A stretch of 64,000 bases of DNA from CAVZBT01 sp963773605 (GTDB lineage: Bacteria > Acidobacteriota > UBA6911): positions 69,766 to 133,765 of the forward strand of contig CAVZBT010000016.1 of NCBI GenBank assembly GCA_963773605.1, given 5' to 3'. Of the stretch, positions 1-8,509 are shown one piece after another (position 1 is the stretch's first letter; each line of letters begins with the position of its first letter). The translations under genes and the position numbers were made by a program. Below the pieces are notes generated by a model, which was given only the letters and a program-made list of their open reading frames with translations, was not told the origin of the DNA and searched no databases.

Positions 1-334
1 TCTGGATGGAGAGGCGGCCCTTCTTTCCTTTGAAGCGTTCGGCGGTGGGGAGGAGCAGTCTGGCGCCGGTGACGGCCATTTCCTCTATGAGCTTCCAGGC
101 GATCTCGGTTTCGGACCAGGTGGCGTTTTCGGCAATGATCTCATTGAGCCGGCCGGTATAGCGCTCGAGCTCGTTTTTGAGGACGGTCAGGACGATGGAG
201 GGGTTGGTGGTGGCGCCGACGGCGCCGTGGCTGATTCCGTAGGTGAGTTGCGGGACGGAGCAGGAATCATTCCAGTAGTCGGTGTGGTGTGTGGCGACGG
301 TAAGCTGGAGACGGCTGAGCGCGGGCATAGACAT
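1..334 (-). CDS. Transaldolase, N-terminal part (runs off the left edge)
   Basis: These are the first 111 codons of a transaldolase; the remainder lies left of the window. Residues 37-46 read GAVGATTNPS, the strand-1 family signature. The family moves a dihydroxyacetone unit between sugar phosphates in the non-oxidative pentose phosphate pathway through a Schiff-base lysine, which is not in view here. The ATG at 334 has GAGGTG eight bases upstream; another in-frame ATG follows two codons later. A 14-bp palindrome lies 25 bp upstream, suggesting a repressor site. The gene diverges from a broken DUF1593-type gene. The substrate subclass cannot be told from this fragment. Confidence 0.85.
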   Translation of the reverse strand, partial: MSMPALSRLQLTVATHHTDYWNDSCSVPQLTYGISHGAVGATTNPSIVLTVLKNELERYTGRLNEIIAENATWSETEIAWKLIEEMAVTGARLLLPTAERFKGKKGRLSIQ

Positions 335-358
335 GGCGGAGGCACCTCGCAATCTTGT

Positions 359-372
359 TGCACACGTGTGCA
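359..372. promoter_or_regulatory. Perfect 14-bp palindrome, LacI-like operator candidate
   Basis: TGCACACGTGTGCA is perfectly self-complementary with a central CG, the layout of many LacI/GalR-family operators. It sits 25 bp upstream of the transaldolase start and 110 bp upstream of the divergent remnant. Function is inferred from symmetry and position only; no cognate regulator gene is in the window. Confidence 0.4.
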
Positions 373-482
373 TACCATCCCGCCGGCTATGATGTAAAGA
401 CCAAAGTGGCCCTGGCAGGACCCGCGTGTGCCCTGCACCTTTTCCCGTTCCGCGCCGGCCGCTCGGAGATTAGTATCACCCC

Positions 483-825
483 ATGATCCGTTACCTGATT
501 GTCGCTGCCGTCCTCCTCGCCACGGCGCCCTCGGCCGCTTCCGAGGAACAACCAGGCCTCCTTGCTCACCGACATCGGAGGGGATCCCGACGACCGTCAG
601 TCGATGATCCGGCTGATGCATTATTCGAACGAGTTCGACATCGAGGGACTCATCGCGTCGGCCGCGGGCACGCCGGGCGAACTGAAGGAAAAGGCCACGA
701 AGCCGCACCTGATCCGCGAGATCGTCGTAGCCTACGGCCAGGTGCGCCGCAAGCTCCTGATCCACGCGGAGGGCTGCTCTCCCGCGGTCAATCTGCTGGG
801 CCGCATCAAGTCCGGCAATCCAAAC
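483..825 (+). pseudogene. Remnant of a secreted DUF1593 (nucleoside-hydrolase-like) protein
   Basis: An ATG at 483 opens a convincing signal peptide (MIRYLIVAAVLLATAPSAAS). At about 545-560 the reading frame changes by one base, and the other frame continues with TDIGGDPDDRQSMIRLMHYS and FDIEGLIASA, typical of the DUF1593/Sde182 nucleoside-hydrolase-like domain. Similarity stops near 825, after about 90 of the several hundred residues expected, and a hairpin repeat follows at 850-888. Both a frameshift and a loss of the 3' part are visible, so this is a dead fragment. Such proteins usually accompany polysaccharide-degradation genes, which fits the neighbouring GH42/TonB locus. Confidence 0.6.
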
Positions 826-849
826 GATCGATCGTTGAGATGCCGTTCG

Positions 850-888
850 CCACGGATTACACGATTTTTTCCGCCGTGTAATCCGTGG
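850..888. terminator. 13-bp perfect stem-loop downstream of the TonB receptor gene
   Basis: CCACGGATTACAC (850-862) pairs perfectly with GTGTAATCCGTGG (876-888) across a 13-base loop that includes TTTTTT. It begins 11 bp past the stop of the minus-strand receptor gene and could end its transcript. A degenerate copy, including the trailing GGCTGAGGA, lies at 8389-8424, so it is also a dispersed repeat. Confidence 0.5.
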
Positions 889-898
889 CTGAGGACAG

Positions 899-3800
899 TT
901 ACCAGTTCAGGCGCAAACCGAATTGGATGTTCCGCGGTTCGCCCGTAGTGGAGAGCACCTGCCCGAAAGTCGTTCTGTCGCTGAGGAGCGTCTCGGGATT
1001 ATCGAAGTAATGCCGGTTAAAGACGTTCAGCAGCTCCATCCGGAACTGCAGGCGCGCGGCCTCGCCGATACTCCAGTACTTCATGATTCCGAGATCCTCT
1101 CCCGCGTGTCCGAACCCGCGCAAACCCTCATACAGGCGGCTGCCGTTTCCGAGCTTCCCGTAGGAAGGCTGCGAGAAAGCAGACGCTTCGAAATACCGGT
1201 TGGCCGGATCCGACGGATTACCGGGGTTGAACTTACTCGGATTGAAGTACCTCGCCCCGAGGTTTGCGTTCGCGGCGACATTTGCGTAAACCGCACCATT
1301 TTCCGGGTCGGTCCAGGCCGGCAACCAGACGTCCGGATCGACCCCCATGGGTCTCCCGGTGTTGTAGTGGAAAATGGTCGTGAGGCTCCATCCTCCTACA
1401 ACTGCGTCCAGGGCACCGTTGCTTCCTGACAGCCACTTCCGGTTGCGTCCGACCGGAAGTTCGAACGACGCGAGTCCTTTGAGAACATGGGTCTGATCAT
1501 AGGACACCACAGTGTCGGCTTCCTTCTGGAGGTTGTAGGCGTCCTGGATGCCGCCAGTGTAGTCCCAGCTTTCATCAAACGAAGTCTCTGTGTTCCCCTT
1601 CGCCTGGGCGAAGTTATAGGAAATATTCGCAGCGATGCCTCCGCTCATGCGCCTGGTCAGGTTCAGCTGGAAGGATCTGTAGCTGGACGAGCCGAGGGGA
1701 GACGAGACATACAAGAGCGGGCCCCACGGACACCATTTCCAGCCGCAGTGTGCGACCTGGGGATAGGGCAGCACCGCCATTCCGGCGTACCCCGAAAACC
1801 CGCCGAATGGGTAGGGCACCTTGGCCGCCGCTGCGCTGCCTTCATCCCACACCCAGGCTCCCGGATCCGGAATCGCCTCGTACACCTCCCGCTTCGCCTG
1901 GTTCCGCCTGAGGAATCCGCTGTGCAGCCGCCTCCCGTCGTTCCCCATGAAGGTGGCTTCCAGCATGGTGTCCTTGCCGAACTCATACTCAACGCTGACG
2001 TTGTACTGGTGGGTGTAGCCGGGCTGCAGGGTATTCTCGTCGAAGGCGACCATGCCCCAGGTGAGGAAGTTCGGGTCCTTTCCCCCGGACTGGAATACCC
2101 CTGGATAGCCGCTGTCCCAGTTGAAGGTAGGGGTCGTCTTCCCGTTGCTGTTGACCTTGTTGATCCCGAAGATGTCCGGAGCGGCATAGTTGCCGTACGG
2201 AACACCGCCCCATTGATTGATGCCGATCGGGCTGTAGAAAATGCCGTACCCACCGCGGAGGACGACTTTGTCGGTCATGCGGAAGGCCAGCCCGACTCGC
2301 GGGCTGAAGCCATTCCGGTCGCGCTTTCCTTCAAAAGTGGTGTCCGGCCCAGTGGCGAACTCGAGTGCGCCGGGTACCCCGGGACTGATGGGCCACCAGC
2401 CGTTGGGATCCGTGTTCAGCGCCGCGGGGGTAAAATTGGCCCAGTTGCCGTTTTTCTCCCTGAGGGGTCCGGTCTGTTCCCAACGCAGACCAAGGTTGAC
2501 GGTGAGCCTTGGGCTGACCTTGAAGTCGTCGTTGATGAAGAGCGCGGCGTAATCTCTGCGGCCGTACTGCTGGTAGGGCACCGCCTGTTCCGCCTCGTCC
2601 ACGGCTCCGAGCAGGAAACTGGCGAAGCCGAAGCCGACTTTGTTCTGGAAGGATGCTTGCGGGATCCCAGTCGTCCAGTTCTGGAACCTGAGGTGGTAGG
2701 AATCGTTCCAGTTGGGGGCGTTCATCTGGAGTTTCCAGTATTCGCCACCGAACTTGATGTTGTGGCGTCCTTTAACCCAGTCGGTATGGTTCGTCAGGAT
2801 GTAAGTGTTGCCCACATAAAACCCGCCCCCCTGTTCATAGCCGATCTCGGTGGTGGAGATCCCGTTTACGGCATCGCCGAACTCTATCTGCGGGAAATTG
2901 CCCATCACGCTCGGGCCCAATCCCAGGTCCGAAGCCCATTTGCCGCCGGCGAGTTCTGCGGTTGCGACGCTCGGGTTGCGGTACCGGTTAAAAGCAACAC
3001 TGAGCGTATTGATGAGGTTTGGACGTACGGTCCAGTTGTCCGTGAGGGTTGCCCGGCGGCTGCTAACCTCCTGCTTCCTCGAGCGGGCGAGCGGGCCGCC
3101 CCAGTTGTTGGTATCCTTCGGACTCCATATGCTTCCGTCACCGGTTGTCCCGTCACCCTGGTCGACCAGGATTCGCGGACGCTGAGTCCAGATGAACGAT
3201 CCGCTCAGCTTGTTCCTGGTCGAAAAAGCATGATCCCCCTTGAACGTAAGCTGCGTCTGGTGGAACCACGGATTGTTCGTAAGCGTGAGAGCTGAATTGT
3301 TGGTCAGCCGTCCGGGCACCATCGGGAGATACTGCTGCCGGAATAGGTCGGCTACTTTCGCCGACGTCTTACTGATCCGGTTCGCGGGAATGATGTTCCC
3401 GAGGAACGGATCCGAAACCCATTTTCCGCCCTCCTTCCGCAGGGTTGCCGGATCGAAGATCTGGCCCTCGTAGACATCGCGACCGAGTGCATCCTGACCT
3501 ACGATATTGTTCTTGAGCAGCGCGCTGAAATTGCCGTCGAGGAACTCAGGGATCGGCACGGTCTGGTTCATCGGACCCAGCGGGAAGTTTTCCATGATGT
3601 AGTGCTCGAAGGCGCCGAAGAAAAAGGTCCGGTCGCGGCCGTCGTAAAGCCCGGGGATGACTACGGGCCCGCCGGCACTGGTCCCGGCCAGAAACTGACG
3701 ATCACGGGCACGCTCGAACAGCGGGTCGTTTGGATGCTGGGCCCGGTTCCAGTTGTTCATCCAGGTGTTCGCGTTCAACGCCTCGTTGCGCCCATAGTAG

Positions 3801-4552
3801 AAGGCGCTGCCGCTGAACCGGTTCGTTCCCGATTTCAGGGCGAAATTGAAAACGCCGCCGCTCGTTCGGCCGTATTCGGCGGACATGCCGCTGGTCTGCA
3901 CCTTGAATTCCTGCACGGCTTCCATGGTGGGACTGGATTCACCGATGTGACCCTGGATTTGCGCGGTCGCGGAGATGCCGTCGATGTAGACCTCCTTACT
4001 GAACGCCTGGCCGCCGGCAAGGTACGATGTCCAGTTGTCGCCCTCAACCCCGGGGGTGACCGCATAAGCGAAGTTTTCCACGGCACGGCCCCCCGCGAAT
4101 GACAGCGGCAGGTCCGTGATTACTTCGCTTTCCATCGTGGTGGCGACCAGGGAAGTGTCGGCGTTCACCAGCGCCGCATTCGCCGCTACCGTCACGGTCT
4201 CGTTCATCTGGCCGACCTCGAGGGCAACATCCAGGCGCGCCTTTTGGCCCGTGGTTATCCTGAAGTCTGTCCGTTCATAGGCCCGGAACCCGGGGAGCGA
4301 AAACGTCAGGCGATAGCGCCCGATCGGCATGCTCATCAGGGAGTAGTTTCCCGCTTCGTTCGTCAGCGCCTGGCTTATCACCCCTGTACCCATGTCGAGG
4401 GCCGTGACTTCGACCCCGGGCACCAGTGCTCCGCTCGGGTCTGTGACGGTTCCGCTGATCGTGGCGCGATCGGCCTGAGCCATGAGCGGCAGGGCCGCGA
4501 GGCACAGGATCAGCGGAGCCAGTCTGAAAAATCTGAGATCAACTAATCTCAT
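899..4552 (-). CDS. Oar-type TonB-dependent outer-membrane receptor
   Basis: A protein of about 1,217 residues. A signal peptide ends near MAQA. It is followed by a carboxypeptidase-regulatory-like beta-sandwich (ATISGTVTDPSGALVPGVEV, about residues 30-110), a plug domain (about 120-240, with SGMSAEYGRTSGGVFN) and a long beta-barrel ending in GLRLNW. This is the Oar-like architecture abundant in Acidobacteriota, thought to import oligosaccharides or other large substrates across the outer membrane using TonB energy. I chose the ATG at 4552 over an upstream TTG because AGGAG lies seven bases before it. The gene lies 128 bp downstream of the GH42 gene on the same strand, so the likely substrate is a galactoside. 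No TonB/ExbBD gene is nearby. Confidence 0.92.
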   Translation of the reverse strand: MRLVDLRFFRLAPLILCLAALPLMAQADRATISGTVTDPSGALVPGVEVTALDMGTGVISQALTNEAGNYSLMSMPIGRYRLTFSLPGFRAYERTDFRITTGQKARLDVALEVGQMNETVTVAANAALVNADTSLVATTMESEVITDLPLSFAGGRAVENFAYAVTPGVEGDNWTSYLAGGQAFSKEVYIDGISATAQIQGHIGESSPTMEAVQEFKVQTSGMSAEYGRTSGGVFNFALKSGTNRFSGSAFYYGRNEALNANTWMNNWNRAQHPNDPLFERARDRQFLAGTSAGGPVVIPGLYDGRDRTFFFGAFEHYIMENFPLGPMNQTVPIPEFLDGNFSALLKNNIVGQDALGRDVYEGQIFDPATLRKEGGKWVSDPFLGNIIPANRISKTSAKVADLFRQQYLPMVPGRLTNNSALTLTNNPWFHQTQLTFKGDHAFSTRNKLSGSFIWTQRPRILVDQGDGTTGDGSIWSPKDTNNWGGPLARSRKQEVSSRRATLTDNWTVRPNLINTLSVAFNRYRNPSVATAELAGGKWASDLGLGPSVMGNFPQIEFGDAVNGISTTEIGYEQGGGFYVGNTYILTNHTDWVKGRHNIKFGGEYWKLQMNAPNWNDSYHLRFQNWTTGIPQASFQNKVGFGFASFLLGAVDEAEQAVPYQQYGRRDYAALFINDDFKVSPRLTVNLGLRWEQTGPLREKNGNWANFTPAALNTDPNGWWPISPGVPGALEFATGPDTTFEGKRDRNGFSPRVGLAFRMTDKVVLRGGYGIFYSPIGINQWGGVPYGNYAAPDIFGINKVNSNGKTTPTFNWDSGYPGVFQSGGKDPNFLTWGMVAFDENTLQPGYTHQYNVSVEYEFGKDTMLEATFMGNDGRRLHSGFLRRNQAKREVYEAIPDPGAWVWDEGSAAAAKVPYPFGGFSGYAGMAVLPYPQVAHCGWKWCPWGPLLYVSSPLGSSSYRSFQLNLTRRMSGGIAANISYNFAQAKGNTETSFDESWDYTGGIQDAYNLQKEADTVVSYDQTHVLKGLASFELPVGRNRKWLSGSNGALDAVVGGWSLTTIFHYNTGRPMGVDPDVWLPAWTDPENGAVYANVAANANLGARYFNPSKFNPGNPSDPANRYFEASAFSQPSYGKLGNGSRLYEGLRGFGHAGEDLGIMKYWSIGEAARLQFRMELLNVFNRHYFDNPETLLSDRTTFGQVLSTTGEPRNIQFGLRLNW

Positions 4553-4680
4553 ACGTCGGCTCCTGATCAAGCTGCAGGACGCGCCGGGGTGCGCCCTGGA
4601 TACAATGAAAACTGCCCCTTTCCAACCGTCAAAAACGAACGGTCACGGGGCCGCGTGAGGGTCCCGGCGTCGTGTTCTGA

Positions 4681-6744
4681 TCAACGCTCTTCGATGATCG
4701 CGAGATCCCATGGAGCCAGCGTTACCGGCTCCGATCTCTCGATCTTCTTTTGTGAGATAAGTTCGGTCCCGGTTGCATACGGATATTTAAACGTCTGAGC
4801 CGTGCTCGAATAATTGAGGTAATACCGGACATTCCTGCCGGTCGCGCCGATCCCGGATCTGACCTTGACGGCGGACGGAAGTTCCTGGTCGGGTCCCGTC
4901 AGCACGGCGACCTTCAGAACGTCCGCAACTACTCTGGAGAGAAGTGCGTCCGAAAGCACTGTGCCCACGTAGGTGACCGTCCCGCGCTCATATCGGCTCC
5001 TGGTGATCGCGGGGTACGTGCCGAAGAACGGATGGTCATAGAACGCCAGTGCCTGTGCCGTTTCCGGGACGAGGAGTTCTGCCCAGGTCGAAACCCTGTT
5101 GTCGGCGTCCCCCGTGCGAAACGGATCCCCCTTGAGCGGGAGTTTCTGTTTCAGGTTTGAGAATTCCTGGTAATAGAAACCGGCGGCCTTGCGCAGCGGT
5201 CCCGGTGCACGCACCGGCCGTACGGTCGAGTTCTCGTCGCAGAAGCCGCTCTTCATCGAAAACAGAAGATGCCCTCCCTGTGCGACGAAGGACGAGAGAC
5301 TGTCGAGCAGTGCGTCGCTCGCGACGTAAAGAGGAGGAACGAAGATGGCCTGGTAGTCGGAGAAGTTCGTACTCTGCGGAAACACGAAGTCCACCCCGAC
5401 GTTCAGGTTGTACAAGGCCCGGTAGAGCTGCCGGAGCAGATACATGTAGTCGACCGTATCGTCAAACGGCATGAACTGGATGCCCTGGTACGAGTCGACG
5501 CTGTAGAGAATGGCGACCCGGTTCTTTTTTCTGAGGTTGACGAGCCTCGGTCCCAGCTGATGCAGTTCCTGGCCTATGCGGGTGACTTCGCGGTACGCGC
5601 GATTCGGCTCGAGGTCGTGCCCCAGGACTCCTTTCCAGTACGTCTCCTGCCCGTAGTGCAGCGAGTGCCAGTGCCAGTACGCAACCAGGTTGGCCCCGCT
5701 CGCGATGTGGCTGTAGGCGTTGAGCCTGAGCTGGCCATCGTACGGCGGAAACTGGGTCCTGGAATCCCAGCCGATCGTCTGGGCATTCGTTTCGGTGATC
5801 AGGTAATTGCTCTGCTTGAGCGAGCGGCACATGTCCCCCGACAGGGCAATCCCCTCGCCGTCAAGTTCATCCTGGACGGCGTGGTACGGGTTCACACCCG
5901 TGATGTCGAGGTGCCGCGCGATTTCAAACTCGTCGATGTGGGTGCGGACGCCGCCTTCGAAGTTGTGGGTGATAAACTGGTCGGGGCGCTTGTACTCGTT
6001 TACGATCGATGCTTGCCAGGCCAGGAAATCCGTCACTATCTTCCGCTGGTAACGTTCCCATTCCAGCTTGTATCCGGGATTGCGGATATCGTCGCGTGGA
6101 GGGAACTCGTCCCAGTCGTTTACCAGTTGCCCCCAGTAGACGAGCCCCCAGATCCGGTTCAGGGCGGCCGTCGACTGGAATTTCTTTTTCAGGTAGTCGA
6201 CGAATCCCAGGTAGACGTTTCGGCCGGCGGTGCCATAGCCGCCGGTTTCGTTATCAATCTGGTAACCAATGATGGCCGGGTGGTCTTTGAAGTGAGACAC
6301 CACCTTCCGGATCACCCGCTCCGAATAGTAGAGGTAGGTCGGGTGCGTGATATCCATGTTCTGGCGGGGGCCGTAGGACGCCCTTACCCCGCCCAGGCGG
6401 GTCACAAGAATCTCGGGGTGTTTCCTGAAGAGCCAGGGCGGTATCGAATAGGTGGGAGTTCCCAGGATTACTTTGATGCCGGCCTGGTGCAGCTTATCCA
6501 AGATCCTTTCCATCCAGGCAAACTCGAATTCGCCCTCGCGAGGCTCCCATGTGCTCCAGGTCGATTCGCCGACACGGACGACGCTGAAGCCGGCATCCTT
6601 CATCAACCGGATGTCGGTGTCGAGTCTCTCGGCGGGCATGTACTCGTGGTAGTAGGAGGCTCCGTACAGGACAGTGCTCATTTTCGGCGGTTGGGCGGCG
6701 CAGAACAGAGGGAACAGGATAATTGCGGCTGTGACACTCTTCAT
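4681..6744 (-). CDS. Secreted GH42-type beta-galactosidase
   Basis: 687 residues with a signal peptide (MKSVTAAIILFPLFCAAQ), so probably periplasmic or outer-membrane facing. The (beta/alpha)8 fold of glycoside hydrolase family 42 is recognisable. YQIDNETGGYG carries the expected acid/base Glu (E166) and ITETNAQTIGW the expected nucleophile Glu (E318). A trimerisation-like domain follows (about 390-600). The family removes terminal beta-galactose from oligosaccharides. The ATG at 6744 is preceded by GGAG at six bases; an upstream GTG was rejected. It leads an apparent two-gene unit with the TonB receptor and diverges from a membrane regulator across a GTTAAC-rich region. Substrate specificity within GH42 is not determined. 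Confidence 0.9.
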   Translation of the reverse strand: MKSVTAAIILFPLFCAAQPPKMSTVLYGASYYHEYMPAERLDTDIRLMKDAGFSVVRVGESTWSTWEPREGEFEFAWMERILDKLHQAGIKVILGTPTYSIPPWLFRKHPEILVTRLGGVRASYGPRQNMDITHPTYLYYSERVIRKVVSHFKDHPAIIGYQIDNETGGYGTAGRNVYLGFVDYLKKKFQSTAALNRIWGLVYWGQLVNDWDEFPPRDDIRNPGYKLEWERYQRKIVTDFLAWQASIVNEYKRPDQFITHNFEGGVRTHIDEFEIARHLDITGVNPYHAVQDELDGEGIALSGDMCRSLKQSNYLITETNAQTIGWDSRTQFPPYDGQLRLNAYSHIASGANLVAYWHWHSLHYGQETYWKGVLGHDLEPNRAYREVTRIGQELHQLGPRLVNLRKKNRVAILYSVDSYQGIQFMPFDDTVDYMYLLRQLYRALYNLNVGVDFVFPQSTNFSDYQAIFVPPLYVASDALLDSLSSFVAQGGHLLFSMKSGFCDENSTVRPVRAPGPLRKAAGFYYQEFSNLKQKLPLKGDPFRTGDADNRVSTWAELLVPETAQALAFYDHPFFGTYPAITRSRYERGTVTYVGTVLSDALLSRVVADVLKVAVLTGPDQELPSAVKVRSGIGATGRNVRYYLNYSSTAQTFKYPYATGTELISQKKIERSEPVTLAPWDLAIIEER

Positions 6745-6812
6745 ATGGCGCTCCACAGAGAAACAGGCCTTCGCTCATATGCGGCGTGATCGGCGGTGTG
6801 CGCAAGGCTAAT

Positions 6813-6980
6813 GCGGTTAACGCAACGTTAACTCTCGCGCATCGTTCTTGTTCCGTATCACTTAGAGATGGGGAGCCGTTCGGCTATCTCGACTTTGGGG
6901 TGTGATTTTCAGGGGCTTCAAGGCCCGAAGAGTCCAGGACTGATAACCGGCAGTAACGTATCGCAAACGGTTAACGTTTG
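6813..6980. promoter_or_regulatory. Divergent control region with three GTTAAC boxes
   Basis: GTTAAC occurs at 6816-6821, 6827-6832 (11 bp apart, one helical turn) and 6970-6975. The last is the centre of the near-palindrome CAAACGGTTAACGTTTG (6964-6980). A TATACT hexamer at 6985-6990 could be the -10 box of the rightward regulator gene and abuts this site. The boxes lie between the GH42 gene and the regulator, so they are candidate operators for one or both. No other GTTAAC cluster was noticed in the window. Confidence 0.45.
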
Positions 6981-7004
6981 GATCTATACTAGGCAGAACC
7001 CGAG

Positions 7005-8330
7005 ATGACGGACAACATTTCTGTCTACGAGAAGCGCGAGGCCCTCAAGCGGCTGCTGCAGAGCCGGCATTTTGCCAAGGCAAAGCGGCTGAGCCATTTC
7101 CTTGAATTCGTGTGCGAGGAGAGCTTCCGCGGAAATGCCGAAAAACTCAATGAGTATCTGATCGGCGTGGACATTTACGAGCGAGGCACGGACTTCGACC
7201 CGCAACAGGATGCGATCGTACGCGTCCAGGCCCATGAAATCAGGCGCCGGCTCAAGGATTACTACAGCGAGGAAGGCAAGGACGATCCGTTAAGACTGGA
7301 ATTTCCCGCCGGGCATTACGTCCCGGTCTTTTCACGGGTGAGAAATGAGGCTCCGCCTCCGGCCGACACGGCTTCAGTCCACGAACGGGCTCGAGCTCCG
7401 GCTGCACCGTTCGTGCGGACCCGCAATGCCCTGACCGTCGCATTCGCACTCCTCAGCTTCGTCCTTGGAGCGCTCCTCGTGAGGGAAAAGTATCTCAACT
7501 CGCACCAGGCTCCGCAGTCGGAGCCGTCTTTGCCGCAAAGCATGGATTGGTTCTGGGGGCCGTTCCTGCGGCCGGCGGAGCCCCCCATGATCGTCATTCC
7601 CAATCACCCCCTGTTGCGCGCGGCCCATGACGGGGACAGCCCCACGACACTGGATCAGAGTCAGCTGATCCCGAAGGAAAAGCTGCCCGCCTTTCGCGAC
7701 ACGATGCATTTCCGCGAGCTCAAGGGCTTTTATTTTGTTCCGTCCGTCACCGACTTCACGGCCGTAGGTGAGGCGGTGGGGCTGTTGAACTTCTTTGAAC
7801 TGTTCAACCGGATGGGGCAGTCCGTGCGGGTACGGCAATCGCGTCTCGTGGATTACGAGATGGTCAAGCGGGGGAACACCATTCTTCTGGGCGGGAACCA
7901 GGCCTGGAGCGGCCGCATTTTCCTTTACCCGGAAGGCTTCTGGTTTCATGTCGGCGTCATCACGAACAAAAATCCGCGCGCGGGCGAGCAGGAGGTTTAC
8001 CGACCGGAGTTCGATCCGATCACGAATAGCCTCAGGAAGGATTATGCGCTGGTGTTGATGTTGGCCAACGAGAAGAAGAACGAGCGCATATTGCTGATCT
8101 ACGGGATCTACACCCAAGGTTCGCAGGCTGCCATCGAGTTTGTGACGAGCGAAGAGCGTCTGGGTGAATTGCGGAAGGCACTCGGCGCCCTCGAACCGAG
8201 CAGGAAAACTCCTCCACGGTTCTTCCAGGTATTGCTTCAGACCACCGTGGAGAATTACGTTCCCGGGAAGGCGACGTTTGTGAGCGCACGCATCATCCCG
8301 GACGACCTGGCCGCCGGCATCGCCCGGTAG
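7005..8330 (+). CDS. Membrane-anchored regulator-like protein with acidobacterial N-terminal domain
   Basis: 441 residues. The first about 110 (KRLSHFLEFVCEE, DPQQDAIVRVQAHEIRRRL, FPAGHYVPVF) match a domain found at the start of very many acidobacterial proteins and usually assumed to be winged-helix-like and DNA-binding. One membrane segment follows at about 142-160 (NALTVAFALLSFVLGALL), then a soluble domain of about 270 residues that I do not recognise and that would lie outside the cytoplasm. The layout resembles one-component membrane sensors. It diverges from the GH42 gene and probably regulates it or the TonB receptor. The ATG at 7005 has only a weak ribosome site. DNA binding is inference. 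Confidence 0.6.
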   Translation: MTDNISVYEKREALKRLLQSRHFAKAKRLSHFLEFVCEESFRGNAEKLNEYLIGVDIYERGTDFDPQQDAIVRVQAHEIRRRLKDYYSEEGKDDPLRLEFPAGHYVPVFSRVRNEAPPPADTASVHERARAPAAPFVRTRNALTVAFALLSFVLGALLVREKYLNSHQAPQSEPSLPQSMDWFWGPFLRPAEPPMIVIPNHPLLRAAHDGDSPTTLDQSQLIPKEKLPAFRDTMHFRELKGFYFVPSVTDFTAVGEAVGLLNFFELFNRMGQSVRVRQSRLVDYEMVKRGNTILLGGNQAWSGRIFLYPEGFWFHVGVITNKNPRAGEQEVYRPEFDPITNSLRKDYALVLMLANEKKNERILLIYGIYTQGSQAAIEFVTSEERLGELRKALGALEPSRKTPPRFFQVLLQTTVENYVPGKATFVSARIIPDDLAAGIAR

Positions 8331-8388
8331 GCGCCGCCCGCCCGAGTCTTGCAAAAGCACGCCACCGACAGAAACCCCGCTACGGAGT

Positions 8389-8424
8389 GCACGGATTTTC
8401 TTTCCGTCTGATCTGTGGCTGAGG
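8389..8424. repeat. Degenerate copy of the 850-888 hairpin repeat
   Basis: CACGGATTTTCTTTCCG and then CTGATCTGTGGCTGAGGA reproduce the outer arms and the tail of the repeat at 850-888, with mismatches in the stem. It lies in the 170-bp gap ahead of the aminotransferase-PEP carboxylase gene, where no clear promoter was seen. Confidence 0.45.
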
Positions 8425-8509
8425 AGATAATGCGTGCCGCGGCCTCAGAATTGCGGACCATTGACGGCAAGTTCGGCGCGGCCGCTCACTTCTTGGCAGG
8501 ATGAGTGAC

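Noticed and set aside
1487..3295. 602-codon open frame opposite the TonB receptor gene
   Set aside because: High-GC antisense shadow; Arg/Val/Pro-rich with no domain, while the other strand shows clear receptor motifs.
5269..6789. 506-codon open frame opposite the GH42 gene
   Set aside because: Same antisense effect; the GH42 frame has catalytic motifs and a signal peptide.
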